A stretch of 64,000 bases of DNA from Enchytraeus crypticus (lineage: Eukaryota > Annelida > Clitellata > Enchytraeida > Enchytraeidae): the NCBI GenBank assembly GCA_905160935.1, contig CAJHZI010000559.1:172441-236440 (forward strand), given 5' to 3'. Of this stretch, positions 1-11,260 are shown in pieces; positions within the stretch are counted from its first letter, which is position 1; every line of letters starts with the position of its first letter. The notes under the pieces are model-generated. The model saw nothing but the letters and a program-made list of their open reading frames with translations. It searched no databases and was not told the origin of the DNA. A program made the translations under genes and the position numbers.

Positions 1-71
1 GGATGGTAGTAACAAAATAACCGTGATGCCATCTGGACCCAATATTGTGTCGCCTCAAGGTCTTTCTTTAG
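1..71 (+). CDS. LDLR-like exon 1 of window: YWTD propeller strand
   Basis: The exon enters from the left edge. Base 1 is the last base of a codon and codons run from position 2. The peptide begins DGSNKITVMPSG and ends SPQGLSL, matching the family pattern of a loop ending in WPNGITL just before an (F/Y)WVD motif. It ends with one base of a split Asp codon (phase 1) at a strong donor GTATGT (72-77). A CT-rich run follows in the intron. Confidence 0.82.
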
Positions 72-2609
72 GTATGTCCTCGCTCTCTCTTTCTCTCTCT
101 CTCTCTATCTTTTTGATATTTTATTTCTTTGTGTATTTCAATATCTGGTATTATCTATTACTGTTTAATTATATTATATTAGAATCTTAGTATTATTGTT
201 GTTTTAAACTATCGCTATTTAACACAAAATCTTAAATATGATGCAAAATTGGAAAAATTTAATTCATTTAGCACTCTGAAAGGTTGTTTTTTTTCTATCA
301 AGAGGCTTATGGCACAACTTTATTAGAGAACAATCCGATATTTTGATTTAGTTTGTTTCATTTATTCCATGCATAATTAATTCCAGTGTCTTTCAGGTAT
401 TCACACAGCTTGAAATTTCCGTTTTTTTTGTTTAGCTATGTTATTTATAAGTCTTCATGTGTAGTTTTATAACTTAAAAGCCAAGAGCTTTAGAGCATAT
501 ATAACTTACAATTATTGAAAAGTTTCTGATTGACTATTGTTAAGAATGTTATAAATATTGAATTTCTCACAAAAGCACTTTAAAATAGTATTTTGAAAAT
601 TATGTTGAAGTATCCTAAAATTATGTTGAAAAATATTTGTGAATATTTTAATTAAATATTTAAAACTATTTTTAAAATGGAAATAGAATACCATGCTCTA
701 GTTTGAAAATAAAATAGTACTTTGAAAATAATTGTTTGCCCATCACTGCCTGTTAGATATCTAATCAGCATGTGAAGTGCAATAGACAATGGACATAGAT
801 ATTGATAAAGAAAGACGTAAAAGATTAGTTGAACACGATTAATTACAAATGAAGTTCTGAAGAGAGTTGATACAAAGAGACAGCAAATAATTGCGAAAAA
901 TATAAACAAGAGCTGGAAAAAACTTGTCTAACGATGGGTGGTTTGCTGCAAGATGTCAATAAAAACTGATTGCTAGAGAAATGGAGTAATGGAAGTGTTG
1001 TCAACCTGATGTGTCAACACTAATTGGAAGTGTCAGAGCAACGTATGAAACTATGGGAGGTCAGACTGCATGACTGAAGAGGTAAAAATAGAAAAATCTT
1101 AACATTTGTGGCCGTAAAGTTTAAACCTTTGTAATATGATATAAACTTCAATAAAAATAAAAATAACGAATGGTTAAGTGCCACTTCACTCTAATGTGCC
1201 AAGCTAATGTGTCGCACTAGAAGTGCGACACATTAGCTTGGCACATTAGAGTGAAGTGGTCAGGTATCGAAAGGGCAAAAGGTTAGTAACCCCCGGAAGG
1301 CTGACATAATGATGTTTAGCACTTTTATAGCACATTCCAATATGGATATCGACTTGAAGAAAAGCAGAGGACAAAATTAATTGAAAGAATTTTATGCTAT
1401 GGACCTACCGTTAGACAGAGCACTGAGAAATATAATGGTGCCCTATCACTATCCTCTAGGCATTTTAACACTCTATTAAGCTGCGACTGACGGGTTATTC
1501 TGTTATAGTTTTGTCGGCAGTGTGGCAAATATAAAATATAAAATGAAACGTACATAGTCCACCACACAATGTAGTAGACAATGTATATGAAAGAGTTAAA
1601 CAAAACAAAACTGAATTTAAAATAAAAAATAGACTATATGTTTATCTTCCACATAAAATATGGTATTTGCAAAAGTTTATTCATAAAATGGTCAAGGCAG
1701 CCTTTACATCATTTTCGAAGATATTTTAAACTTTAAATCTTATCTAGCCATAGAGTTATCAATTTAAATAATATATTTCTTTTATTATCATTCATCAGCA
1801 TCATCTTCCCTTTAATCCCAGTTTAATTTAGTTGCCTTCCTCAATTAGGTGGAATAATTAAATTTAATCCTGGGGGAAAATATTTCATGATGAGGTGGGT
1901 CCCCTCTTGCCATCCTCGGCTCCTGCCATTAATCGCCTCTTACGTACACGTGGCAGATTGTTTGCGGTTGCCCTATTCTGCAGTGGTCCAACCACACCCG
2001 AGCACAACACATCGTCATCATCTGCCGTTAAACTCCAGTTTAACCAGGGTCGTGATACGAATAGACTTTCTCCAGTCCTCTCTGTCCGTTTGAAGGAGGT
2101 CGGGAAGACTCCTTCTGAGAGTGAGAGGTTGATCAAGTGGGTAATGGGTAGTAAAAATTTCTAATATTTGAAAAAGATGTTTTCAATGTAGGCCTTTAAT
2201 TTGACGTCACTGACATTGCCTTATGGCGAGGAATCGGACGTTAAATCCTTATTGATTCATTGATTGATATTTACGAATTTTAGGTTTATATTGAAAACAT
2301 CTTTTTCAAATATTTAAATTTTTTATTCAGATATTAATTTATTGAGAGTCATATGCTCCATTAGTCGATCGTCGCCTTAGGATTGAGAGTTTTAGATTTG
2401 AAATCTCAGGTTCAGTTAAAATAGACCATTTTTCTAGTTGTTTGCAATTTTGTGCACGGGTTACATTCTAGTTCATAAATATTAACGCTAATTACAGCTC
2501 TGTCACTTGTCCACTATAAATTTTGATGAGTGTAAGTTATATTAGTCACTATAAGTATATTGCGAGTATTTATTTAATTTTATCACAGCGTCATATTTAG
2601 AATTCTAAA

Positions 2610-2640
<31 letters not shown>

Positions 2641-5600
2641 GTCTGTTCTTTTCCTTTATCTAAATGAATAGTTTCTGCTTTAAAATTTATATAAAATTAT
2701 TAAACGTTGCTGGTCGCAGCAGCGGGTGACATTGCCCTGAATCCACAACTTTTGGCTCCAGCAGCGCCAATAAATAAGAATTCTAAATATTAATTTTAAT
2801 TACAGCTCTGTCATTTGTCTGTATTTGTTATATGTTTACATTTTATCGCTGCGCCGTATTTATAATTCCTAAGTATTAAAGCTACAGCTCCATCATTTGT
2901 CGAAGTATTAACTGACTGTGAGTATTTATTTAATTTAAATCGAGATGTCATATTTAAAATTCATAAATATTAACGCTAATTAAAGCTGTCATTTGTCTTT
3001 TATAAATTTATGGTGAGCATAAATTTGGACGCATCGTCATATTTATAATTTCTGATTAAATAAACTTTTTCATATGTAGTAAAGTTCTACGTGTATATTA
3101 TATTGATTTCTTGAGAATTGTTTGGTAAATTTCTAGAGCGTCCGCCTTAGGATTTGAAGTTCGGATTCAAATCCAGGTTCAGTTAAAAGTGCCTCTTTAT
3201 CCTACATGTGTGCATTTTTCTCACGGATACATCTAGTATACAGTTACATCAAATTCGCCGACACGGCGAATTCCATCATTTTCACGGTGGATTTGAGAAT
3301 TTGATCATCCTTATGATTGTTTGCTTGATTTATTTATTTATTGATTGATTGATTGCCTGCTTTATTGATCTATTGATTGGTGTAGATTTAGAGAGTGACA
3401 CACTGTTTTGGGTGGATGCTAAACTACACTTACTAACGGCACTCAATCTCACATCATATACTTCGCACTTTGTGTTCACTTCGTCTGTTTATCTTAGACA
3501 TCCTTTCTCTCTCGCTGTATTTGAGGTCTGTCCCTTTACGCTTTCACTTAGTTTCATTTCTCTTTTCTCTCATCTGTAATTAATATTAGTGCAGACGAAT
3601 TAGCCAATCTTGGTTTAAGTGTAAATTGTAGACGTGACACATGAAATTTAGCCAATTAATAGGTCTATGCCTATTGGTATCAGGACACTAGATTAGGTTA
3701 ATAAGCTACGTTATTTATTATAATCTCCGGTATCCTCAAAAGGCTTCAAAATTAGGTCTAATATTCAAAATCGGAACCTTTGTTTTAAAGCGAAATGTTT
3801 TAAAGTTTTTAACGCAATCTTCAGCTAAAGTAGATATGAATAGCGGCTTCTGGAACAGCCCAGCTACGGTTTAGCCTATTAGCCTATAGGCTAGCAGCTG
3901 CTAGGCTGTAGCCTAGCAGCTGCCTATAGCCTAGCAGCTGCTAGCAGCAGCGGGCGGCGGCAGCAGGCGGCGGCGGGCGGCTCTCGGGGCGGCGCTGCTG
4001 CAGGGGGTATGACGCGCAGACGGGACGGCTCTGCTGCGGCCTGTCTAGACAAGTCCGACAAAAACCAGATGCGCGGTGCCTTGACGCGGAGAATGTCCTT
4101 GAATTTCAAAACAAACTTATTACGTAGTCGCACACATATAGACAAGTCTACAATTACACAATTGTGGTGAAACCGTTGATTCTTAATTAGCTGTCCTACT
4201 TATTGTGCAGCGTTTCGAAATATGCAATAGATACGTACTCTGTCTGTATGCACGGCAACTGTTGTTATGATGTATGCAAATTGTAAACACTTTTTCAGTT
4301 AGATGTCTCTAAGTGTTAACATTAAGTGTTTGTAAACAGTAACCACTATTCCGACAAGGCATCTTTATCCACTTTAAATTTACCAAGACGTGTTTCTATC
4401 AACATTAACTTTACCAAGTCATGCTTTTATTAACTTTAACATTAACAAGTTATGTTTTTATGAAATTTATTATCGTGAAGACATGCTTTTATCAATTGTA
4501 AATTTACCAAGGCATCTTTTTTACCAACTTTAACTTTAACAAGTTAAGTTTTTATCAATTTTAAATTTATCAAATCTTATTTTTATCAATTTTAAATTTA
4601 GCAAGTTAATTTGTTATCAAATTTAAATTTATCATGTCATCTTTTTATTAATTTTAACTATAACAAGTTAAGTTTTTATCAATTTTAAATTTATCAGATG
4701 ACCTGCGCAATAACAGCTGCGGTGTGCAGCCTAAAAGCTAGTGATGACGCATTATCAGATGACCCAAGCTACCTAAGGAGGTACACACTGACCTATACTG
4801 CGCAATAATAGATGCTGCATGCAGCTGCAGGCAGTGGCGGACTAACAGCTTCTGTGGCCTAAACCTAGGTTGGATAGCCTAAGGCGCAGAACCTATACTG
4901 CGCAATAACAGCTGCTGCGTGCAGGCGGCGCGCTGCTGCGCTCAGCCTACAATGATGACTCATTCTCACGCGCACAATTGTTATTTTGGCCTACTAAGCT
5001 CAACGTAAACATGATGACTCATTCTCACGCGCGCAATTGTTACTTTGACCTACTAAACTCAACGTAAACACGATGACTCATTCTCACGCGCGCAATTGTT
5101 ACTTTGACTTACTAAGCACGACGTAAACATGATGACTCATTCTCACATGCACAATTGTTATATTGATCTACTAAATTCAATGCATCTTTTTTACTAACAT
5201 TAACTGTATCAAGGTGTTTTACATCAACATTAACTTTATCAAAGCTTATTTGTATCAACTTTACATTTATCAAGTTAAGTTTTATCAATTTTAAAATTGA
5301 TAAAAATAAGATTTGACAAATTTAAATTTGATAAAAACTTAACTTGTTAAAGTTAAAGTTGGTAAAAAAGATGCCTTGGTAAATTTACAATTGATAAAAG
5401 CATGTCTTCACGATAATAAATTTTATAAAAACATAACTTGTTAATGTTAAAGTTGATAAAAACTTGACTTGGTAAAGTTAATGTTGATAGAAACACGTCT
5501 TGGTAAATTTAAAGTTGATAAAGATGCCTTGTCGGAAAAGTGGTTACTGTTTATAAACACTTAATGTTAACACTTAGAGACATCTAACTGAAAAAGTGTT

Positions 5601-8600
5601 TACAATTTGCATACATCATAACAACAGTTGCCGTGCATACAGACAGAGTACGTATCTATTGCATATTTCGAAACGCTGCGCAATAAGTAGGACAGCTAAT
5701 TAAGAATCAACGGTTTCACCACAATGTGTAATTGTAGACTTGTCCATATGTGTGCGACTACGTAATAAGTTTGTTTTGAAATTCTAGGACATTCTCCGCG
5801 TCAAGGCACCGCGCATCTGGTTTTTGTCGGACTTGTCTAGACAGGCCGCAGCAGAGCCGTCCCGTCTGCGCGTCATACCCCCTGCAGCAGCGCCGCCCCG
5901 AGAGCCGCTCGCCGCCGCCTGCTGCCGCCGCCTGCAGCAGCTGCTGCTAGCAGCTGCTAGGCTATAGGCAGCTGCTAGGCTACAGCCTAGCAGCTGCTAG
6001 CCTATAGGCTAATAGGGTAAACCGTTGCTGGGCTGTTCCAGAAGCCGCTATTCATATGCTAGCGAGATAAGAGCAGTACAGCAATCTGCAGCTTCTGTTA
6101 TGATTCAGCTTGTGGAATCGTATTGTGTGCCTTCTCTATGTGACAACAATGTTACTATCAATTACATAGACTCTGAACAAGATCCAGTTTAGAACACAAT
6201 TGAAATTGATACTCAGTTCAATAATTACTTCTCTGCAATAGGTAACACCCTTGCTTCTAAGATTATCTCACCTGTTAATGGATATAAATCATTCCTTTCT
6301 CCTTCTATAACAAAATCTATTTTTTAAATCCTGCAACTGAAGATGAAGTATTAAATATTATTTTGTCTCTGAAATCTACTAATTCTACTGGTAGTGATGG
6401 CGTAATTTAAAAATTTCAACTTTCTATTAATTTTATCATTAATCCTTTAACTCACTCACTTAAATCAGGCTGGTCATAGTTATCCTTCTTCGTCTTCTCT
6501 AGGTGCCGTGCCTGTTCCAAGCCTGAGCGGGCATGGTCATATTCCTCCATATGTCTTGTTCATTGTTGCTCCAATCATCTCTGTTTCAGTTAACTGCATC
6601 CATTTGCTAAGACTCTTAATTAACGTCATCTGCTGTCGACCCTTGTATCTTTTGCCATTTATTATTCAAGTCACTACGGTATTTTCATCTATTTTGTTCC
6701 GCATAATGTGTCCGAAAAACTGCATCTGTTGTCGTCGTATTCGGTTCAAAAGGTCACGACATGTTGACATTCTTTGTAAAACATCTTCATTTTTAACGTG
6801 ATCTATATAAGATATACGTAGCATTCTTCTATAGAACCATATCTCTGTTGCTTCAAGTTTCGATTCCATTACAGAAGAGATTGTCCAAACTAAACTTTCA
6901 TATAACAATATTGGTCTTTTTTTGGTATCAACTGATAATTTATGACTTCTGAAAATCTTTGACATTCTATTATGTACCTCCTTAGCCATGGCTATTCTTC
7001 TGTTTATTTCCTAGTCATATTTCCCATTTTGATGAATATTAACCATATTTATTTGATGGATATTAATTATATTATATTTATATTTAGGATAGGGACCCTA
7101 AATATAAATATAATATAATAATATTATATTTATATTAAGGGTCACTTTCTCTCTTAGTGCACTGCCTACTGGCAGGTCCATGGTACATAACACCTCCACT
7201 CTTCTGTCTTCCGCCTTCCTCTTCATTTCCACATATGAGTGGGTTTTTAAATCATCTAACATACCTAATCTCAGCCTGCCCCTGCCTCTTTTTCCTTCCA
7301 TTCTACCTTCTATGACTTCTTTTAATGGACCTTCCCCCCTTAGAATGTGTCCTATCCATCTCTTCTTCCTATTTCTTAATACATTTATCAACTGTCTATC
7401 TGTGCCAACTCTCTCCAGGAATTCCTCATTTGTAACCTTTTGGGTCCAGCTAATCCTCTCCATTCTTCTCCAAATCCACATTTCCAATGCCTCCAGTTTC
7501 CTAATATCTTCCTTCCTTAAGGTCCATGTTTCACATCCATACAATAGCGTGGTCCAAACCAAAGTTCTCATTATCTTTATCTTTGTGTCTTTCTTTAGAC
7601 TTTTTGTTAATAGTTCTTTTCTACTACCAATGGCCGCTTTTGCAATCCTACTGCATATTTCCGTCTCACACTTCCCGTCATCGGTTATAGTATGACCCAA
7701 ATATTTGAAACTCCTTACCTGTTCCAATTTCGTACCATTTATTGTGATATTCACTTCACCTTTATTATTGGAAACTCTCATAATCTTGGTCTTTTTTATA
7801 TTAATCTTCATGCCGTATCTCAAAGCCGTATCATTCAGCCTATCCATTATCTTCTGCAATCCAATCTCGCTGCCCGCTACCATACCTTGGTCATCTGCAA
7901 ATCGTACATCTTGTAACAAATTCCCTCCTACTTTTATTCCTTCTTCCATGTCTTCCATGGCTTCATCCATCATTGCCTCAGCGTAAATGTTAAACAGCAG
8001 CGGCGAAATGCTACAACCTTGTCTTACTCCACGTCCTATTTCACCTTCTTCTGAGTATTCATGTTGCATTTTGATTACTGCTCTTTGATTCATGTACACG
8101 TTCAAAATTAGTCTTCTATCTCTCCAGTCAATTCCTATTCTTTTTATGATATCCATCATCGTTATCCAATCAATCCTGTCAAAGGCCTTCGCGAAGTCTA
8201 CAAAGCTTACAAAAACATCATTTCCATATTCTAAGCTGCTTTCGCAAAGAACCCGCATTACCCCTATTGCTTCTCTTGTACCACATCCATTCCTAAAACC
8301 AAATTGTGTCTGGCTCAGTATCATTTCTTCTTTCAACTGAATGCGATTATTTGCCATCTTAATAAGATCTTCGATACATGAGGTATTAAGCTTATTGTTC
8401 TGTAATCCGAACACTCCACAGCATTGGCTTTTTTGGGAATTGGGATCATCACAGACTTGGTAAAGTCGTCTGGCCAAATACCTGTATTGTACACTTCCAT
8501 AGACACCTCCATTATCTTATCGAGTGTTCTTATCTTCCAACATTTTCAAGAATTTTGCTGGGATTTCATCTATTCCGGCTGCCTTCCCCTTCTTCATACT

Positions 8601-10329
8601 GTTAATTGCAGAATAAACTTCCTCCTTCATTAAGTCGGGCCCCTTTTATCGTTTTCTATGATATTTTCTTCTTCTATTTTAAAATCCTCTTGAACTGGTT
8701 TCCCAGCCTTGTCATACAATTCCTCTACATATTCTCTCCATCTTTCTTTTACTTCTTCCAGCTCTGTCTTCAATTCCCTATCTTTACCCATTATACTAAT
8801 GTTCTTTGCATCTCCTTTCTTTTTCTTGTCGGTTCTTGTTAATATCCTGACTTCCTGGTATAATAGATCCGACCTCCCTCTTCTATCATATTCTGCTAAA
8901 TCATCACACTTTTCGTTCCACCAATGATCTTTTGCTTTGTCTGTAATTCTTCTAAGTTCACTGTTTAAGCTTCTATATTTCCTTAGGCCGTGACTGGTAT
9001 CTATACGTTTCCATTTCCTCCTTTCATCCATTTTGTCTAGCATCTCGCTTGTGATCCAAGGTTTTTTAGCTGTATTTGCTGTTCGAAAGCCATAAACTTC
9101 TTGTGCACCTATTTTAATAGCCTCCTTTAGCTGACACCATCTTTCATTTACCCCTGTACTCTCGTAGTCCTTCATTTCCTTAACTTCTCTTTCCACTGCT
9201 TCCTGAAACTGACTTCTTTTCTCGTTCAATCCGTTCAAATTCCATCTCTTACTGCTTTTCTTCTTGAGTATTTTCTTCAGCTGAAGCCCTACTTTTGCCA
9301 TTGTGGTCTGAATTAATATCGGCTCGTGGATAAGCCCTTGAATTCTTCACACTATTCCTGTACCGTTGCTTTGTCAGAATATAGTCTATCTGGTATCTTC
9401 CATCTTTTCCGGGGCTTCCTGGTTTCTTCTATGTGTAACGCCTTCTCTTTTCATGTTTGAACCAAGTGTTGGTCACCACTAATCTCATTATATTGCGAAA
9501 GTAAACCAATTTCTGTCCTCTCTCATTTATTTTTCCTAGACCATATTCCCCAACTTCATTTCCATCTCTCCCTTCACCCACCACCGCGTTCCAATCCCCC
9601 ATAACTATCACTTGATCTGTGGCTTTGTCTCCTTTAGTCATTCCTTCTATTTTTTGTACATCGCTTCAATTTCCTCATCCTCTGATGCTGATGTAGGCAT
9701 GTAGATTTGGATAAACACCAAATCTACTGGATCTGCTTTGATCCGCACTAACATCAGTCTGTCACTGCACTGAAGAACCTTTGTTACTCGTTCACTTAAA
9801 TTTCTATCTAATATTATAGCCACACCTTTCTCCCTTTTATCTCCTCCGGAGCATATAACCCTGTACCCATCACTTTCAAAATCTCCAGTTCCCAACCACC
9901 TCACTTCACTCATCCCTAGGACATTTATTTTTCCTTTCTCCATTTCCCTCTTTACATTTTCTAACGTTCCCCTTTCACCCATAGTTCTCACATTCCATGT
10001 GCCCACACTTCTCCTTTTGGGGCGCATGGAATGTCCTCTTGGTATATCTGTGGGGCACCCAAGGTGCCGACTGGCCGTGGGATTCTTACCACCTCCTCCC
10101 CATTTAAGGGGTGCACGGGACTGGGGGCGTTCATTTTTGTCGTGATATACCATTATTTTCTTGGGGGATATGCTTTTTGACGACGAGGTGGGCCCCCTAT
10201 GCCTTCCTCAGCTTTGACTGTCATTTACCGGGCAGGGGGCGTCATTCCCTGAGAAAACTATCCTGTTTACCCGAAGAAAACTATCCTGTTTACCCGACAC
10301 TTATCTATGACTAGGGTCACTTATCCATC

Positions 10330-10410
<81 letters not shown>

Positions 10411-11219
10411 CATATATTCTACTTGTTTGACATTTTGATCTCCTACTTTGATTAAGCATGGTTGTGGCATTTTTAGTTTGCTAACTATCATGCATTCTGC
10501 TTTCTTCATATTTATAAATAATCCACTGGTCTCACTATGATATATTATAATATCCAACATTTCTTGAAGTATATTTCGCGAGTTGGCAATGAGAACTATA
10601 TCATCAGCATTACGGATATTATTAAGATTGTATCCTCCAATTTCTAAGCCTTTTATTTCATTGATATTCCTTATTATATTTCCTCTATATAAGTTACAAA
10701 GATTTATTGACATTACACAGCCTTGCCTTACTCCTCTCTTAATTCCGCAAATGTTACTGTACTCGTTCTCATATCTCATCGCAGCTTCTTTGTTCCAGTG
10801 TAAATTACTAACAATCCTTATGTCTTTGCCATCTATATCCAATTCATGTAGAAGATCGATTTTTTCTGTGTCTAACTTTGCCAAAAGCTTTGGTTAGTTA
10901 TCCTACTGCATTAAAACAACTAATTACTTTTATAAACAATCTAATCGTGCTTTTTCAACTCCTTTGTAAACTCTGGCTGTACAATTTTGAATTATATCCT
11001 CAGTGAATTAAGAACCGGTTCCACTGAATCAGTTTTTAATTAAATGTTCATACAGCGCTTAATTGATACTTGGAAATGATTATCTACATGTATGTCTATG
11101 TTTACAGTTGTACAAGATCCTTAAGTCAGTAGAATCTCTGATCGTTATCTCTAAAGTTATCAGGGGTTATCTGCTAACATTAGTCCCGCCTGTACTATTG
11201 TTTGAATCTGGTTTTAATT

Positions 11220-11260
<41 letters not shown>

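Larger units (their letters stand above)
7138..10322 (-). mobile_element. LINE R1 (RTE/BovB-like), near-complete copy with TSD
   Basis: AGGGTCACTT occurs at 7138-7147 and 10313-10322. This 10-bp TSD bounds a 3.17-kb insertion in minus orientation. From the 5' end: a short leader with a duplicated GTTTACCCGAAGAAAAC-like unit, an APE-type endonuclease, a linker, an RT with FADD, and a thumb region ending [17 protein letters not shown]. The 3' end is the tail ATGGACCTGCCAGTAGGCA plus GCACTAAGAGAG. Frame breaks: one base missing from an A-run near 9646, TGG to TAG near 9430, an 8-bp deletion near 9307 relative to the copy at 42.4 kb, and frameshifts near 8640 and 8360. It was inserted into LINE F. 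Confidence 0.9.

Noticed and set aside
3349..3579. 76-codon ATG-started frame as a stand-alone small gene
   Set aside because: Only 3386-3525 matches the LDLR blade. The flanks are intron, and the frame is open by chance.
3924..4145. 73-codon minus-strand frame rich in Ala, Pro and Arg
   Set aside because: It lies in the GC-rich part of the foldback arm and is mirrored in the other arm.
4954..5189. CRISPR-like array
   Set aside because: The whole 59-bp unit is repeated, with no unique spacers, in a eukaryotic transposon.
7180..7695. 171-codon plus-strand frame
   Set aside because: It is the antisense shadow of the R1 reverse transcriptase; the same holds for other plus frames at 7.7-8.8 kb and 14.5-15.3 kb.
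8361..8477. First 39 codons of the long R1 reverse transcriptase frame
   Set aside because: Another frame of the same DNA gives the family sequence (DDFTKSVMIPIPKK), so this segment is a frameshift product.
10330..10420. Open frames of alternating Ile-Tyr, here and at 37.6, 54.4 and 55.4 kb
   Set aside because: They are translations of (AT)n microsatellites.
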